From Spirochaetota bacterium (GTDB lineage: Bacteria > Spirochaetota > Brachyspiria > Brachyspirales > JACRPF01), in assembly GCA_038043445.1 (NCBI GenBank), contig JBBTBY010000003.1, positions 1 through 64,000 of the forward strand: a stretch of DNA of 64,000 nt, given 5' to 3'. The translations under genes were made by a program, and so were the position numbers. Shown here one piece after another: positions 42,394 to 50,070 of the stretch; position 1 is the first letter of the stretch, and the number at the start of each line of letters is the position of its first letter. The notes under the pieces were generated by a model. The model was given only the letters and a program-made list of their open reading frames with translations, ran no database searches and was not told the origin of the DNA.

Positions 42394-43185
42394 ATGAAGT
42401 ACTTCGCCTACGGATCGAACATGAATGCCGCACGAATGGAGGAGCGGCACATCTCATATCGCAAGAGGACACGCGCAACACTTGCCGATCATCGCCTTTG
42501 TTTTGACAAGATCGCATCTGGCCTTGAGGGCGCAGGATATGCTAATGTCATCCCGTCGAAAGGTGAAGCCGTCGAAGGCATTCTGTATTCTTCAGTATCG
42601 GAAGCCGGGATACAACTGCTGGATGAGAAAGAACACGTTTATACCAGGCATTACACACGCGAAAAAGTCCGTGTGAACACGGAAGCCGGCACAGAAGAAG
42701 CATGGATATATATCGCGGGCAGGGAATATCGATGCGACGGCCTTAAGCCGACATCAGACTATCTAGCGCATCTTCTTCAAGGCGATGACATCCTTTCTGA
42801 AACATGGGTCGATGAACTTCGCGATATCGAGACAGTCGATACGCATCTCTTCGTATACGGAACACTGAAAAAAGGGCACTCGAATCATCGGCTACTCTCG
42901 GGCAGCCGTTGCATAGGCACAGGGCACACACTGCGCAAGTATACTATGTATGCTGACGGTATTCCGTATGTAAAGTCAACACCCGCAACATCGGTCATAC
43001 AGGGAGAGATATATCGGATAACGGACGAGATATTGGAGCGCTGCGATGCGCTTGAAGGGCACCCGCGATGGTATCGGAGAAAACAGACGCTTGTCCAGAC
43101 CGACGGCAAGCCGACATGCGCATGGCTTTACTTCTGCGACACTGCGGACGGCACGATACTCCCGGAGGGTCGTTGGTCAAGATAG
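42394..43185 (+). CDS. double-domain gamma-glutamylcyclotransferase
   Basis: 263 residues with two AIG2/GGCT folds in tandem. The first opens MKYFAYGSNMNAARM and has a catalytic-Glu region LLDEKEHVY; the second (from about 152) opens HLFVYGTLKKGHSNHRLL and has CDALEGHPRWYRR, the GGACT pattern. Such enzymes release 5-oxoproline from gamma-glutamyl amines or peptides. The fusion of both types in one chain is uncommon. It is expressed from the rightward promoter of site 7 and ends at a clear terminator. Confidence 0.85.
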   Translation: MKYFAYGSNMNAARMEERHISYRKRTRATLADHRLCFDKIASGLEGAGYANVIPSKGEAVEGILYSSVSEAGIQLLDEKEHVYTRHYTREKVRVNTEAGTEEAWIYIAGREYRCDGLKPTSDYLAHLLQGDDILSETWVDELRDIETVDTHLFVYGTLKKGHSNHRLLSGSRCIGTGHTLRKYTMYADGIPYVKSTPATSVIQGEIYRITDEILERCDALEGHPRWYRRKQTLVQTDGKPTCAWLYFCDTADGTILPEGRWSR

Positions 43186-43206
43186 CATGAATATCGCGAT
43201 ACAGAG

Positions 43207-43233
43207 AACAAGGGGGCATGCCCCCTTGTTTTT
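43207..43233 (+). terminator. intrinsic terminator after the cyclotransferase gene
   Basis: AACAAGGGGG-CATG-CCCCCTTGTT stem (43207-43230) followed directly by a T-run. The stem sequence resembles the hairpin at 46519-46544. Confidence 0.85.
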
Positions 43234-43353
43234 GGCTCTATCGGCGATCAATAAACGCTGAGGTCCATGTTTATTTCTGACTATCGTATTTTCGCGGCAG
43301 CTGCTCAGGGCATGGACGCGCTGCCGGCATGGGGTTTACTGCCAGATCAACAG

Positions 43354-43385
43354 CGTCAGTTTCTGTCAACATCTCATGGTATACT
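43354..43385 (+). promoter_or_regulatory. regulon promoter site 8
   Basis: CGTCAG-TTT-CTGTCA (43354-43368), 11-bp spacer ending CATGG, TATACT (43380-43385). Upstream of the four-gene phosphatase operon. Confidence 0.8.
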
Positions 43386-43420
43386 ATGCCTATCACTGAA
43401 TGAAAGAAAGGAGGCTTATT

Positions 43421-43915
43421 ATGAGAAAAGTAACACTGCCGAAAGGCACGGCCGGGAAACTGTATCTGCACAGCATGCCCGGGAGAGACGGGGAGAACAT
43501 GACAAGGCTCATCGCCGAGATGCAGAAGAACGGCATCACGGTCGTCGTATCGCTTGTCGAGAAGCACGAGATAGAGAAAAAATCACCGGCATACGCCGAG
43601 GCTCTCAGGAACGGGCAATTCCCGTTCCGCATCGAATCATTCCCCATATCGGACTACGGTTTGCCGGAAGATGATGAGGCCTTCGCCGCATTCGCAGGCA
43701 AAATATCCGGTATGATCACCGAGGGTACGAATGTGCTCATACACTGTGCCGCCGGCATCGGACGTACCGGTATGTGTGCTGTCACCGTTCTCCTTGCACT
43801 CGGCATGGATCTGAGAACTGCACGGGATACAATAGTCGCCGCCGGTTCAATGCCTGAGTCGGGGCAGCCGGAGTATCTGGAACGTACTACACGACATTTC
43901 CCGGCTAAGGAATAA
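43421..43915 (+). CDS. dual-specificity/tyrosine phosphatase
   Basis: 164 residues. The signature is intact: VLIHCAAGIGRTG with nucleophile Cys109 and Arg115, and a likely general-acid Asp78 in PISDYGLP. It should dephosphorylate phosphoprotein or another phosphoester. The start at 43421 follows AAGGAGG; the track of the frame upstream is not needed. It is the first gene of the operon that also encodes an HTH protein, a WapI-like protein and a zinc-ribbon protein. Compare the Cys-to-Ser relative at 36022, which has the WapI-like part fused. Confidence 0.85.
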   Translation: MRKVTLPKGTAGKLYLHSMPGRDGENMTRLIAEMQKNGITVVVSLVEKHEIEKKSPAYAEALRNGQFPFRIESFPISDYGLPEDDEAFAAFAGKISGMITEGTNVLIHCAAGIGRTGMCAVTVLLALGMDLRTARDTIVAAGSMPESGQPEYLERTTRHFPAKE

Positions 43916-43930
43916 ACAAAGGAGAGATGT

Positions 43931-44224
43931 ATGAAAGCCAGATATATCCATGGGATAAAAAGGGCAACCGGACGCACGATAACGACAAAGATCGAACGGT
44001 TCATCAAATACATACTGATCCTGCTCTCTCACGGGAAGATATCGGTAAAGAAGATCCATGCCGAGACCGGAATATCCAAACGCACGCTGTACCGTGATCT
44101 CGTATTGCTGGAAAGCTATCTCAGTATCGAATTCAAACACGACTACGGAGAGGACATCTTTTTCCTTTCACAGTACGACAGGAAAAATCTCATGCACCTG
44201 TTCAGCACCGGTTCTTTCACGTAA
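43931..44224 (+). CDS. small helix-turn-helix (DeoR/HTH_11-like) protein
   Basis: 97 residues. A winged helix-turn-helix is visible: ERFIKYILILLSHGKISVKKI, then ETGISKRTLYRDLVLLESYL, like the N-terminal part of DeoR/WYL regulators. No sensor domain follows. AAAGGAG precedes the ATG. It lies between the phosphatase and WapI-like genes and is a second candidate for the protein that binds the shared palindrome. Confidence 0.7.
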   Translation: MKARYIHGIKRATGRTITTKIERFIKYILILLSHGKISVKKIHAETGISKRTLYRDLVLLESYLSIEFKHDYGEDIFFLSQYDRKNLMHLFSTGSFT

Positions 44225-44244
44225 GAATTCGCATCAGAAGATAC

Positions 44245-44345
44245 GGACGGTCATTGAGCGGAGTCGAAATGACCGGCATCTCGGCACCTCGGCTCCGCTC
44301 GGTGACCTTGGTTTCGCTCGGCACGACGCTCCGCTCGGTGACCGA
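44245..44345. repeat. intergenic GC-rich repeat segment
   Basis: Contains GAGCGGAGTCGAAATGACC and two copies of a CTCCGCTCGGTGACC unit around TTTCGCTCGGC. Sequences of this style are common dispersed repeats in environmental genomes. It separates the HTH and WapI-like genes; no coding signal. Confidence 0.5.
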
Positions 44346-44396
44346 AGATAGATCTTTCGAAAGAGGCTCAATGAGAAGATGTTCAAGGAGGTAATT

Positions 44397-44951
44397 ATGA
44401 GTATCAGGACGAAAAAGCCCACGGCTGCACACGAACCCGACAACGAGATGACATTCGTCTCCGGAAAGGACGCCGTTGCCGTACGCATATCGGGATATCA
44501 GTATCCCAACACCGACGAGTATCAGCCTGAGGACATAGAATGGCTGATGGTCGATGTAAAAGCCGTCTATCAGGGGAAACGATGGACATGCACGGACGCC
44601 TGCTTACGCTGCCGTGATCTTCCGCTGTTACGGGAGTATTTCACCGCCGCCCGGGATGATATGCCGAAGGGCACGGTTTTCCGTTCCATCGAACCGAACC
44701 TGCAATTCCATGCATCCGCCCCCGACACGCATAGAGAGATTACCATCATCCTCTCCATGGAACTACTCCCGAAATGCATTCGCAATGAAGTGATCTCCAT
44801 ACGCTGCCGTGTCAGGAGAACGGATATGCTTCGCTACACCGACGTTATACGCCGGTGGGAGAAAGAATATCCCGACCGAAAGGATGAAACGCCGAAGCAC
44901 GTGCCCCGGAGGAGAATGAACTGGAAAAACATCGTGGAGATAACCGTATGA
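44397..44951 (+). CDS. WapI-like immunity-domain protein
   Basis: 184 residues. The layout follows the WapI family of immunity proteins: VRISGYQYPN, DIEWLMVDVKAVYQGKRWTCTD, a helix LPLLREYFTA, SIEPNLQFHA, EITIILSMELLP and a closing RRWEKEYPDR helix. WapI-type proteins neutralise contact-dependent toxins, but no toxin gene is obvious nearby, so the domain may have another role here. The start at 44397 follows AAGGAGG. The C-terminal part of the protein at 36022 is related. Confidence 0.55.
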   Translation: MSIRTKKPTAAHEPDNEMTFVSGKDAVAVRISGYQYPNTDEYQPEDIEWLMVDVKAVYQGKRWTCTDACLRCRDLPLLREYFTAARDDMPKGTVFRSIEPNLQFHASAPDTHREITIILSMELLPKCIRNEVISIRCRVRRTDMLRYTDVIRRWEKEYPDRKDETPKHVPRRRMNWKNIVEITV

Positions 44952-44977
44952 TTTTCATAGAAAAAATGGAGGCCTGT

Positions 44978-46141
44978 ATGAACATCATTGAAACGATACG
45001 CGACAGAAAGCCGCCGATGCGGACTGACAGTGACTTTGTATATCTGTACCATGTGAAGGAGCTTATCAAGGAACGGACGGCACCGCTCCTGACCATACCC
45101 CGGGAGGAATTGCTCCGGTACATGGAGGGCACGGAATACAAGGACTATTCGAATTTCAGGGAACGCTGCAGGCAGTGGGCACAGGGGATCATCGGAGACT
45201 TCTACCTCTCCATGCTCGCAAAACTCGGCATATCCCTTGAAGAGATACGTGCGTGCATCGCCCTCGACCATGAAGAGAGCCGAACCGCCGTATCGCTCCC
45301 TTTCAGCGCAAGCACATGCCGTATTCAATTGAATGCATGCGCGAACGAATACCGCATTGCTATCCCGGGTCCGGGAACGGGGGATGATGCCCTGTCATGG
45401 GTACAGGGAAGCATATCGCCGTGGGCAGACGCATATATCGAACTCAACAGCAGGACATACTACATACACCGTAATGAATGCACGATCGTCCGCCATGAGC
45501 CGTATGTGAAAATAACAAAGACATCCGTTCTGTTCCGGCAGAAGGAGCACAGATCCCCGATAACCGGGATACGGGCAAGAGCCCTGCCCTATGTCCTCTC
45601 CGATGCGGAATTCATCTTCATGAACATAGACATACTGCTCAATGGCCTCGATGCCATCATCGCCGAACCGCGGTACAAAAATACCGTTCTCGGCTTTGCA
45701 TCGGCGGGTCTTGCCTATTTCGGGGGCGTGCCGGTAACGCTGGGGCTTCTTGCCGAACTCTGGCGGGAAGGGCTGTCTGAAACATGCCCGTACTGCGGGG
45801 GCAGGGCATATATACACTCCGCCGGGGCATCGCCGCTTTCCGGGAGCAATGTGTTCCGTGCATTCTGTCCCGCATGCAGAACACCGGTCATCGGCTCATC
45901 CGCCCGGGGCGCATCGCTGGCACGCGCATTCGTCAACCGCTACCGCAGCAGCGGATACGGGAGATCAACGGACGGCATCGATATCGATTCGATAATAATC
46001 GAACTGGCACAAGCGCAGAAGACCGCCGTATGCGGGGGGAGGGGCTATGTGATAGCAAGCAGCGAGGAGCATGAGGCACAGTTCGGCATGTCGCTCAAGA
46101 AAGGAGGACCGGTCATCGCTCTTGATACGGTAACAGCATAA
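44978..46141 (+). CDS. unknown protein with C-terminal zinc ribbon
   Basis: 387 residues, start fixed by TGGAGG. The first 100 residues are helical (FRERCRQWAQGIIGDFYLSML). A beta-rich middle follows. A zinc ribbon, CPYCGGRAYI with a later FCPACRTPV, stands near residues 270-305. The last part is helical. No family is recognised. It is the fourth gene of the phosphatase operon, 26 bp after the WapI-like gene. Confidence 0.6.
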   Translation: MNIIETIRDRKPPMRTDSDFVYLYHVKELIKERTAPLLTIPREELLRYMEGTEYKDYSNFRERCRQWAQGIIGDFYLSMLAKLGISLEEIRACIALDHEESRTAVSLPFSASTCRIQLNACANEYRIAIPGPGTGDDALSWVQGSISPWADAYIELNSRTYYIHRNECTIVRHEPYVKITKTSVLFRQKEHRSPITGIRARALPYVLSDAEFIFMNIDILLNGLDAIIAEPRYKNTVLGFASAGLAYFGGVPVTLGLLAELWREGLSETCPYCGGRAYIHSAGASPLSGSNVFRAFCPACRTPVIGSSARGASLARAFVNRYRSSGYGRSTDGIDIDSIIIELAQAQKTAVCGGRGYVIASSEEHEAQFGMSLKKGGPVIALDTVTA

Positions 46142-46164
46142 CAAATAGCACTTTCCTGGAATTG

Positions 46165-46196
46165 CGACAGTTTCTGACATGACACGAAGTTACAAT
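46165..46196 (+). promoter_or_regulatory. regulon promoter site 9
   Basis: CGACAG-TTT-CTGACA (46165-46179), 11-bp spacer, TACAAT (46191-46196). Upstream of the small gene at 46230. Confidence 0.75.
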
Positions 46197-46229
46197 AGGT
46201 ATACCAATGAATGAATGCAAGGAGGCATT

Positions 46230-46493
46230 ATGAACGTACCATTGCGAGTGCATGCTGGGACCACCGGACAGCCCGCCATTGGAAATGTTCTCCTTCTCGA
46301 CTCGGAGATCGACGGGGTACACAGGCTCCTGCAAACGAAAGGACCGGTATTCGCCGTTGATGCATTACGGAACATGTATCCGTGCTCTATAGGGGAAGCG
46401 AAGCGATGCGCGGAATATATCGCGGAGAATTATGAGAAGGAGAAATTCAGACTGCTGAAAGAGATATTGTCTTCACCGAGCGAACGGGAGTGA
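46230..46493 (+). CDS. unknown small protein
   Basis: 87 residues, start MNVPLRVHAG set by AAGGAGG. The region VHRLLQTKGPVFAVDALRN, then CSIGEAKRCAEYIAENYEKEK looks like a small helical domain. No family recognised. It is the only gene clearly driven by promoter site 9, and a hairpin follows it. Confidence 0.6.
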   Translation: MNVPLRVHAGTTGQPAIGNVLLLDSEIDGVHRLLQTKGPVFAVDALRNMYPCSIGEAKRCAEYIAENYEKEKFRLLKEILSSPSERE

Positions 46494-46518
46494 TACGAGA
46501 GAGTGCCTCGCAAATAAA

Positions 46519-46544
46519 GAACAAGGGCTCATGAGCCCTTGTTC
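46519..46544 (+). terminator. hairpin after the small gene, possible terminator
   Basis: Perfect stem GAACAAGGGCTC-ATGAGCCCTTGTTC. No T-run follows, so termination is less certain than at 43207, whose stem it resembles. Both hairpins are followed by a similar TATTTTCGCG segment. Confidence 0.55.
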
Positions 46545-46630
46545 TCAGCGATCCTGAGATATTTCTGCTGGTAATAGCATCATTTCTGAGAACTGTATTT
46601 TCGCGCCGGCCGCAATGAACGGAGGGCAGC

Positions 46631-47410
46631 ATGTCGAAAGAACTGCTCGAATATCTGAACGGCAATACTGACGGCAGATTGCGAAAGCTCATCGATACGC
46701 TCCCCGCAACGCCGTCGATAGCATGGTATCCATCTTCCGGCGAAGACTTCCGGGCGCTCCTCTATCTCTCGCCGGAGTATGCGAAGCAGCACCCCGCAGG
46801 CCAAGCAGAGACATTCCCCGATATTTTCCTGTACACCGATCATTGTCCTTGGACAGGATCTAAATTCCTCAGCACGCCGGTAGTCCACGAGGACAAAAGG
46901 ACAAAGATATCCGTACAATATATGGAAGAACTCCCTCGTATAACCGTGCCGGTGGACAGGGAGATAGTACATTTCCCGGACAAGAGCCCCGGATTGGGGA
47001 AGGTCTTTTTTCTGGAGTTACTCGTCGAATCGAATCAGCTCGGGACGTACACATACCCGGTCATTTTCTGTTTTGTCGAGAACGAGGCGTTCTGCGCAAA
47101 GGTATTGCTGAGAAAGAATGCCATCATCTCCCATGCAATTCACGTGCGCTCCGGCGGCGGAGGCGGCGGGGGCGGGAATGCTTCGGGGATATGGGTACCG
47201 AATGTCCTTACGCGGCTGGGATGTAAAGTGATCGTCACGGACAGTCATTATTATCTGCAGAACGGGGATGAGGCGGCGTATCGGTTATATCCGGAGCTTA
47301 GGGGAACACATCCTGTCATGCGGGTGATACGGACGGTAAAAAGCGATGGGTGGTCGGGGCATGGGGATGTGTCTTGGAATATTGTTGATGGGGATGATGG
47401 GAAGAATTGA
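46631..47410 (+). CDS. unknown two-domain protein with poly-Gly linker; 3' module repeated downstream
   Basis: 259 residues, start backed by GGAGG. The N-terminal domain (about 1-170: IAWYPSSGEDFRALLYLSPEY, PDIFLYTDHCPW) ends in a run of eight Gly (about 174-181). The C-terminal module (about 190-255) reads VIVTDSHYYLQNGDEAAYRLY, then GWSGHGDVSWNI. This module recurs at 47523-47693 and 49690-49880. I cannot name the family. The build of a constant front, Gly linker and repeated tail is unusual. No regulon palindrome lies upstream. Confidence 0.6.
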   Translation: MSKELLEYLNGNTDGRLRKLIDTLPATPSIAWYPSSGEDFRALLYLSPEYAKQHPAGQAETFPDIFLYTDHCPWTGSKFLSTPVVHEDKRTKISVQYMEELPRITVPVDREIVHFPDKSPGLGKVFFLELLVESNQLGTYTYPVIFCFVENEAFCAKVLLRKNAIISHAIHVRSGGGGGGGGNASGIWVPNVLTRLGCKVIVTDSHYYLQNGDEAAYRLYPELRGTHPVMRVIRTVKSDGWSGHGDVSWNIVDGDDGKN

Positions 47411-47504
47411 ACCACGAAAATCACGAAAATACACGAAAAAGAAAAGAGAATTGAAGACCAGATCTCTTCTCCCCTTTCGTGCTTTTCGTCTGTTTCGTGG
47501 TTTT
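47411..47504. repeat. dispersed CGAAA-type inverted repeat, copy 2
   Basis: ACCACGAAAATCACGAAAAT on the left faces TTTCGTGCTTTTCGT and GTTTCGTGGTTTT on the right. It belongs with the element at 25285-25376 and separates the full gene from the first repeated module. Confidence 0.75.
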
Positions 47505-47522
47505 CTCTGCTTAATCCGCTGT

Positions 47523-47693
47523 CTGGGAAATAACGTCATCATCACGGACAGTCATTACGGGCTGCACAACGGGGATGAGGCGGCGTATCGGTTATATCCG
47601 GAGCTTAGGGGGACGCATCCTGCCATGCGGGTCATCAGGACGGTAAAGAGTGAGGGATGGTCAGGACATGGGGATGTTTCGTGGAATGTTTAA
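47523..47693 (+). pseudogene. orphan copy 1 of the C-terminal module
   Basis: Reads LGNNVIITDSHYGLHNGDEAA, then RVIRTVKSEGWSGHGDVSWNV and stops. It matches the last about 55 residues of the protein at 46631, but has no start or N-terminal domain. The reading frame is intact, so it could serve as a silent donor for recombination. Confidence 0.7.
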
Positions 47694-47769
47694 TGGATAG
47701 TTAAAACCATTCAAGTACATTCATGCACCAAGTAAACGTATTCTTATAACAAAAACACCATAGAGTGAA

Positions 47770-49566
47770 TTAATCAAAGTATTTTATTTGTACTTTATAA
47801 TTATCTGAGAACCAAATATAGTTAATCAGTTTTATTATCGATTTAAGTCTTCTGTCTATTGCATCTTTATCCCATTTTTGAGCAGGATCAAACCCATACG
47901 CGTCGTATGCTTTTTTATGTATATTAGCGCTCGCACGCGGGTGTTCAATTTTTGAAACAATTGATTTTGTCAAGAATGCCCCGTCTTGTCGATATGCCTT
48001 ACACTTCTTTTGCCATTTTTTCTGCACCGATGAATTCATAGGCAGCGGCAGCAAAGTCAGATTTCCGATACTTTTTGAAAACAAAGCATATTCTTTTTCG
48101 CTCAAAGACAAAAATGAGTTATCAAAGCCGTCTCTTCTAGTACACTTATCTTTTGGCAATATATGTTCAACTGATTTATTTAAGTGATAACCGCCATCTA
48201 GGTATCTGCTAATTTCACTAAGCAAAAGCAAAGTTTTTTTGTGATCTTTGCTTTCATCATACTTAAAATCACGTAAAGACCCTAAAAACTTATCTTTATT
48301 GTTATATATAAGGTCATCAAAAAGCTTTTTTACAAATATTTTCTCGTCATCCGTCAATGATGTTTTGCTTCTGATTTTTCGTTGCCGTATCGATTTTGAT
48401 ATTTCGCAGAATTCTTTTTCGAGAATATTTGTTTTTAGCTTTGAAAAAACAAATATGTATGTAATTATTAATAAATAATTAGAAACAAGTTTATCGAGAA
48501 ATTTATTTTCTTTTGTCGACGCGGCAATTAAAATAATATACGATTGTCTAAAGTTCAATTCATTCATTCTGCCCACTGGTCCCTGTTTCGTTTGTGACAA
48601 TTCTTTATACTTGTTCGCGATGAAACTAAGACCACTGACTAATTCACTGATGCGTTGCACTCCATTTTCTTTTATTTGCTCTTTCATTTTTATATATATC
48701 TTTGCCTTGCTGATGTAATCTCCTGTTGACATAATGTAGTGCTTGAAAAAAGTTGATGTTCTTACGATATACTCTCCTTTGTTGTTTGAAAGAATGGCAA
48801 GGAAATTTTCCCACTTATTCAAGAAACCTGTTATTGCAGTTTCAGTCGTCTTTTTTTTATCAAATGTACTGATGCATAGATTTTTTATCAAATCAATCGG
48901 TTCTAATTTTACTCCTCGATCATTAATAGATTCAAACACAGAATATGCGCTTCCAATATCACTACACATTATTTTAATAACCCAGATGTTTTTAAATATA
49001 TATTGGCATATTTTTTTTAAGTGATTCAGCTTGTGTTCATTAAGCTGCTCACATATTTCGGAATATACTTTTTTGAGATTTTTATCGGCAGGCGTAGTGA
49101 TTTTAGCCGCATCTATTCTTTTTTCATCGCCCGACAATAACTCTGAGTAAAAATGTCCATCCGCTTTTTCGAGCTTTAGCTTCGGAGCCTTCGCATCTAA
49201 TTTTTGAGTATAATAGAAAGATTCACAATTATCAATAAACTCTTTATCATCCCTGTTTATATTTCGTTTTGCAGAATATAGCTTTACGATGGCCGATATT
49301 ATTAAAGTCAATGTAATAATCCTCTGCTGCCCATCAATAACAAGATATTTATTATTTATCCCCAGCGACTCCTCAACAAATACCATGCTGCCAATAAAAA
49401 ATTCACTTTTTGAATCAACTCCGTCAGTAATGTCTGTTAATAAATCAGCTACGTTTTTTTTCTCCCATACATAATTACGCTGTAAATTTGGAATCACAAA
49501 CACATCTTTTTTTGACCCCATAAAATCATATAATGTACATTCCGATCCATTAAATGGGTTTTTCAT
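47770..49566 (-). CDS. GmrSD-like DUF262/DUF1524 protein (type IV restriction-type defence)
   Basis: 598 residues. The N-terminal DUF262 part has FVIPNLQRNYVWEKKNV, DLLTDI and the (I)DGQQR motif YLVIDGQQRIITLTLI. The C-terminal DUF1524 nuclease part has SVEHILPKDK, then SIGNLTLLPLPMNSSVQKKW, an HNH-type core. GmrSD enzymes cut modified phage DNA, with NTP hydrolysis by DUF262. The gene is far more AT-rich than its surroundings and lies between repeated modules, both signs of horizontal gain. No phage or methylase genes accompany it. Confidence 0.85.
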   Translation of the reverse strand: MKNPFNGSECTLYDFMGSKKDVFVIPNLQRNYVWEKKNVADLLTDITDGVDSKSEFFIGSMVFVEESLGINNKYLVIDGQQRIITLTLIISAIVKLYSAKRNINRDDKEFIDNCESFYYTQKLDAKAPKLKLEKADGHFYSELLSGDEKRIDAAKITTPADKNLKKVYSEICEQLNEHKLNHLKKICQYIFKNIWVIKIMCSDIGSAYSVFESINDRGVKLEPIDLIKNLCISTFDKKKTTETAITGFLNKWENFLAILSNNKGEYIVRTSTFFKHYIMSTGDYISKAKIYIKMKEQIKENGVQRISELVSGLSFIANKYKELSQTKQGPVGRMNELNFRQSYIILIAASTKENKFLDKLVSNYLLIITYIFVFSKLKTNILEKEFCEISKSIRQRKIRSKTSLTDDEKIFVKKLFDDLIYNNKDKFLGSLRDFKYDESKDHKKTLLLLSEISRYLDGGYHLNKSVEHILPKDKCTRRDGFDNSFLSLSEKEYALFSKSIGNLTLLPLPMNSSVQKKWQKKCKAYRQDGAFLTKSIVSKIEHPRASANIHKKAYDAYGFDPAQKWDKDAIDRRLKSIIKLINYIWFSDNYKVQIKYFD

Positions 49567-49689
49567 GAACTCTCCTTCACTAATATTTATTCCTTATCCA
49601 AGCAATGCATTTGCCTTTGAATTCATTTACATTACATTCGGCTGCAAATATTGTATTCCACTATTCTATTAGCGTCAAGGTGCGGGGCT

Positions 49690-49880
49690 GTCTGGTAAAT
49701 AAAATCATCATCACGGGCAGTCATCACGGGCAGTCATTACGGGCTGCAGAACGGGGATGAGGCGGCGTACTGATTATATCCGGAGCATCGGGGGGGCGCA
49801 TCCTGCCATGCGTGTGATACGGACGGTTAAGAGCGAAGGGTAGTCGGGGCATGGGGATGTGTCGTGGAATGTTGTTGAGC
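49690..49880 (+). pseudogene. orphan copy 2 of the C-terminal module, decayed
   Basis: Shares ACGGGCTGCA-AACGGGGATGAGGC and GGGGCATGGGGATGTG with the modules at 47216 and 47523. It carries a small internal duplication of CGGGCAGTCAT and stop codons (TGA in the CGTACTGATT stretch, TAG in GGGTAGTC), so it is not translatable. The remaining part of 49567-50050 is AT-rich and shows no gene. Confidence 0.65.
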
Positions 49881-50003
49881 CAATCCATGTACTTGTTACT
49901 GACGATCAAGGACCATCGCCGGGAAATTATTGAATTAAGAATCATATATTGTTTTCCCAGCAACTGCCAGCACTGCATCTCAATGCTGCAGAAGTATGCA
50001 ATA

Positions 50004-50030
50004 TTGACGTAACGGACAAGACAATATACT
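50004..50030 (+). promoter_or_regulatory. weak predicted promoter for the AraC gene
   Basis: TTGACG (50004-50009) and TATACT (50025-50030) with a short 15-bp spacer. It is 40 bp before the AraC start. Confidence 0.35.
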
Positions 50031-50070
50031 GTCATGAGCGGACACGATCCCCCTATTGCCGGCAGGTGCC

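Noticed and set aside
32540-46196. LexA/SOS boxes as explanation of the shared palindrome
   Set aside because: The pattern does not match the LexA motifs I know (CTGT-N8-ACAG, GAAC-N4-GTTC, TTTG-N5-CAAA), there is no lexA or recA in the window, and the fixed 11-bp distance to the -10 box is stricter than expected for a repressor site.
47208-47700. Diversity-generating retroelement: repeated C-terminal segment like a variable and a template repeat
   Set aside because: Differences between the copies are not limited to A positions and no reverse transcriptase is present in the window.
47770-49566. Complete restriction-modification system around the DUF262 gene
   Set aside because: No methylase or specificity gene is present; DUF262/DUF1524 proteins of GmrSD type act alone on modified DNA.
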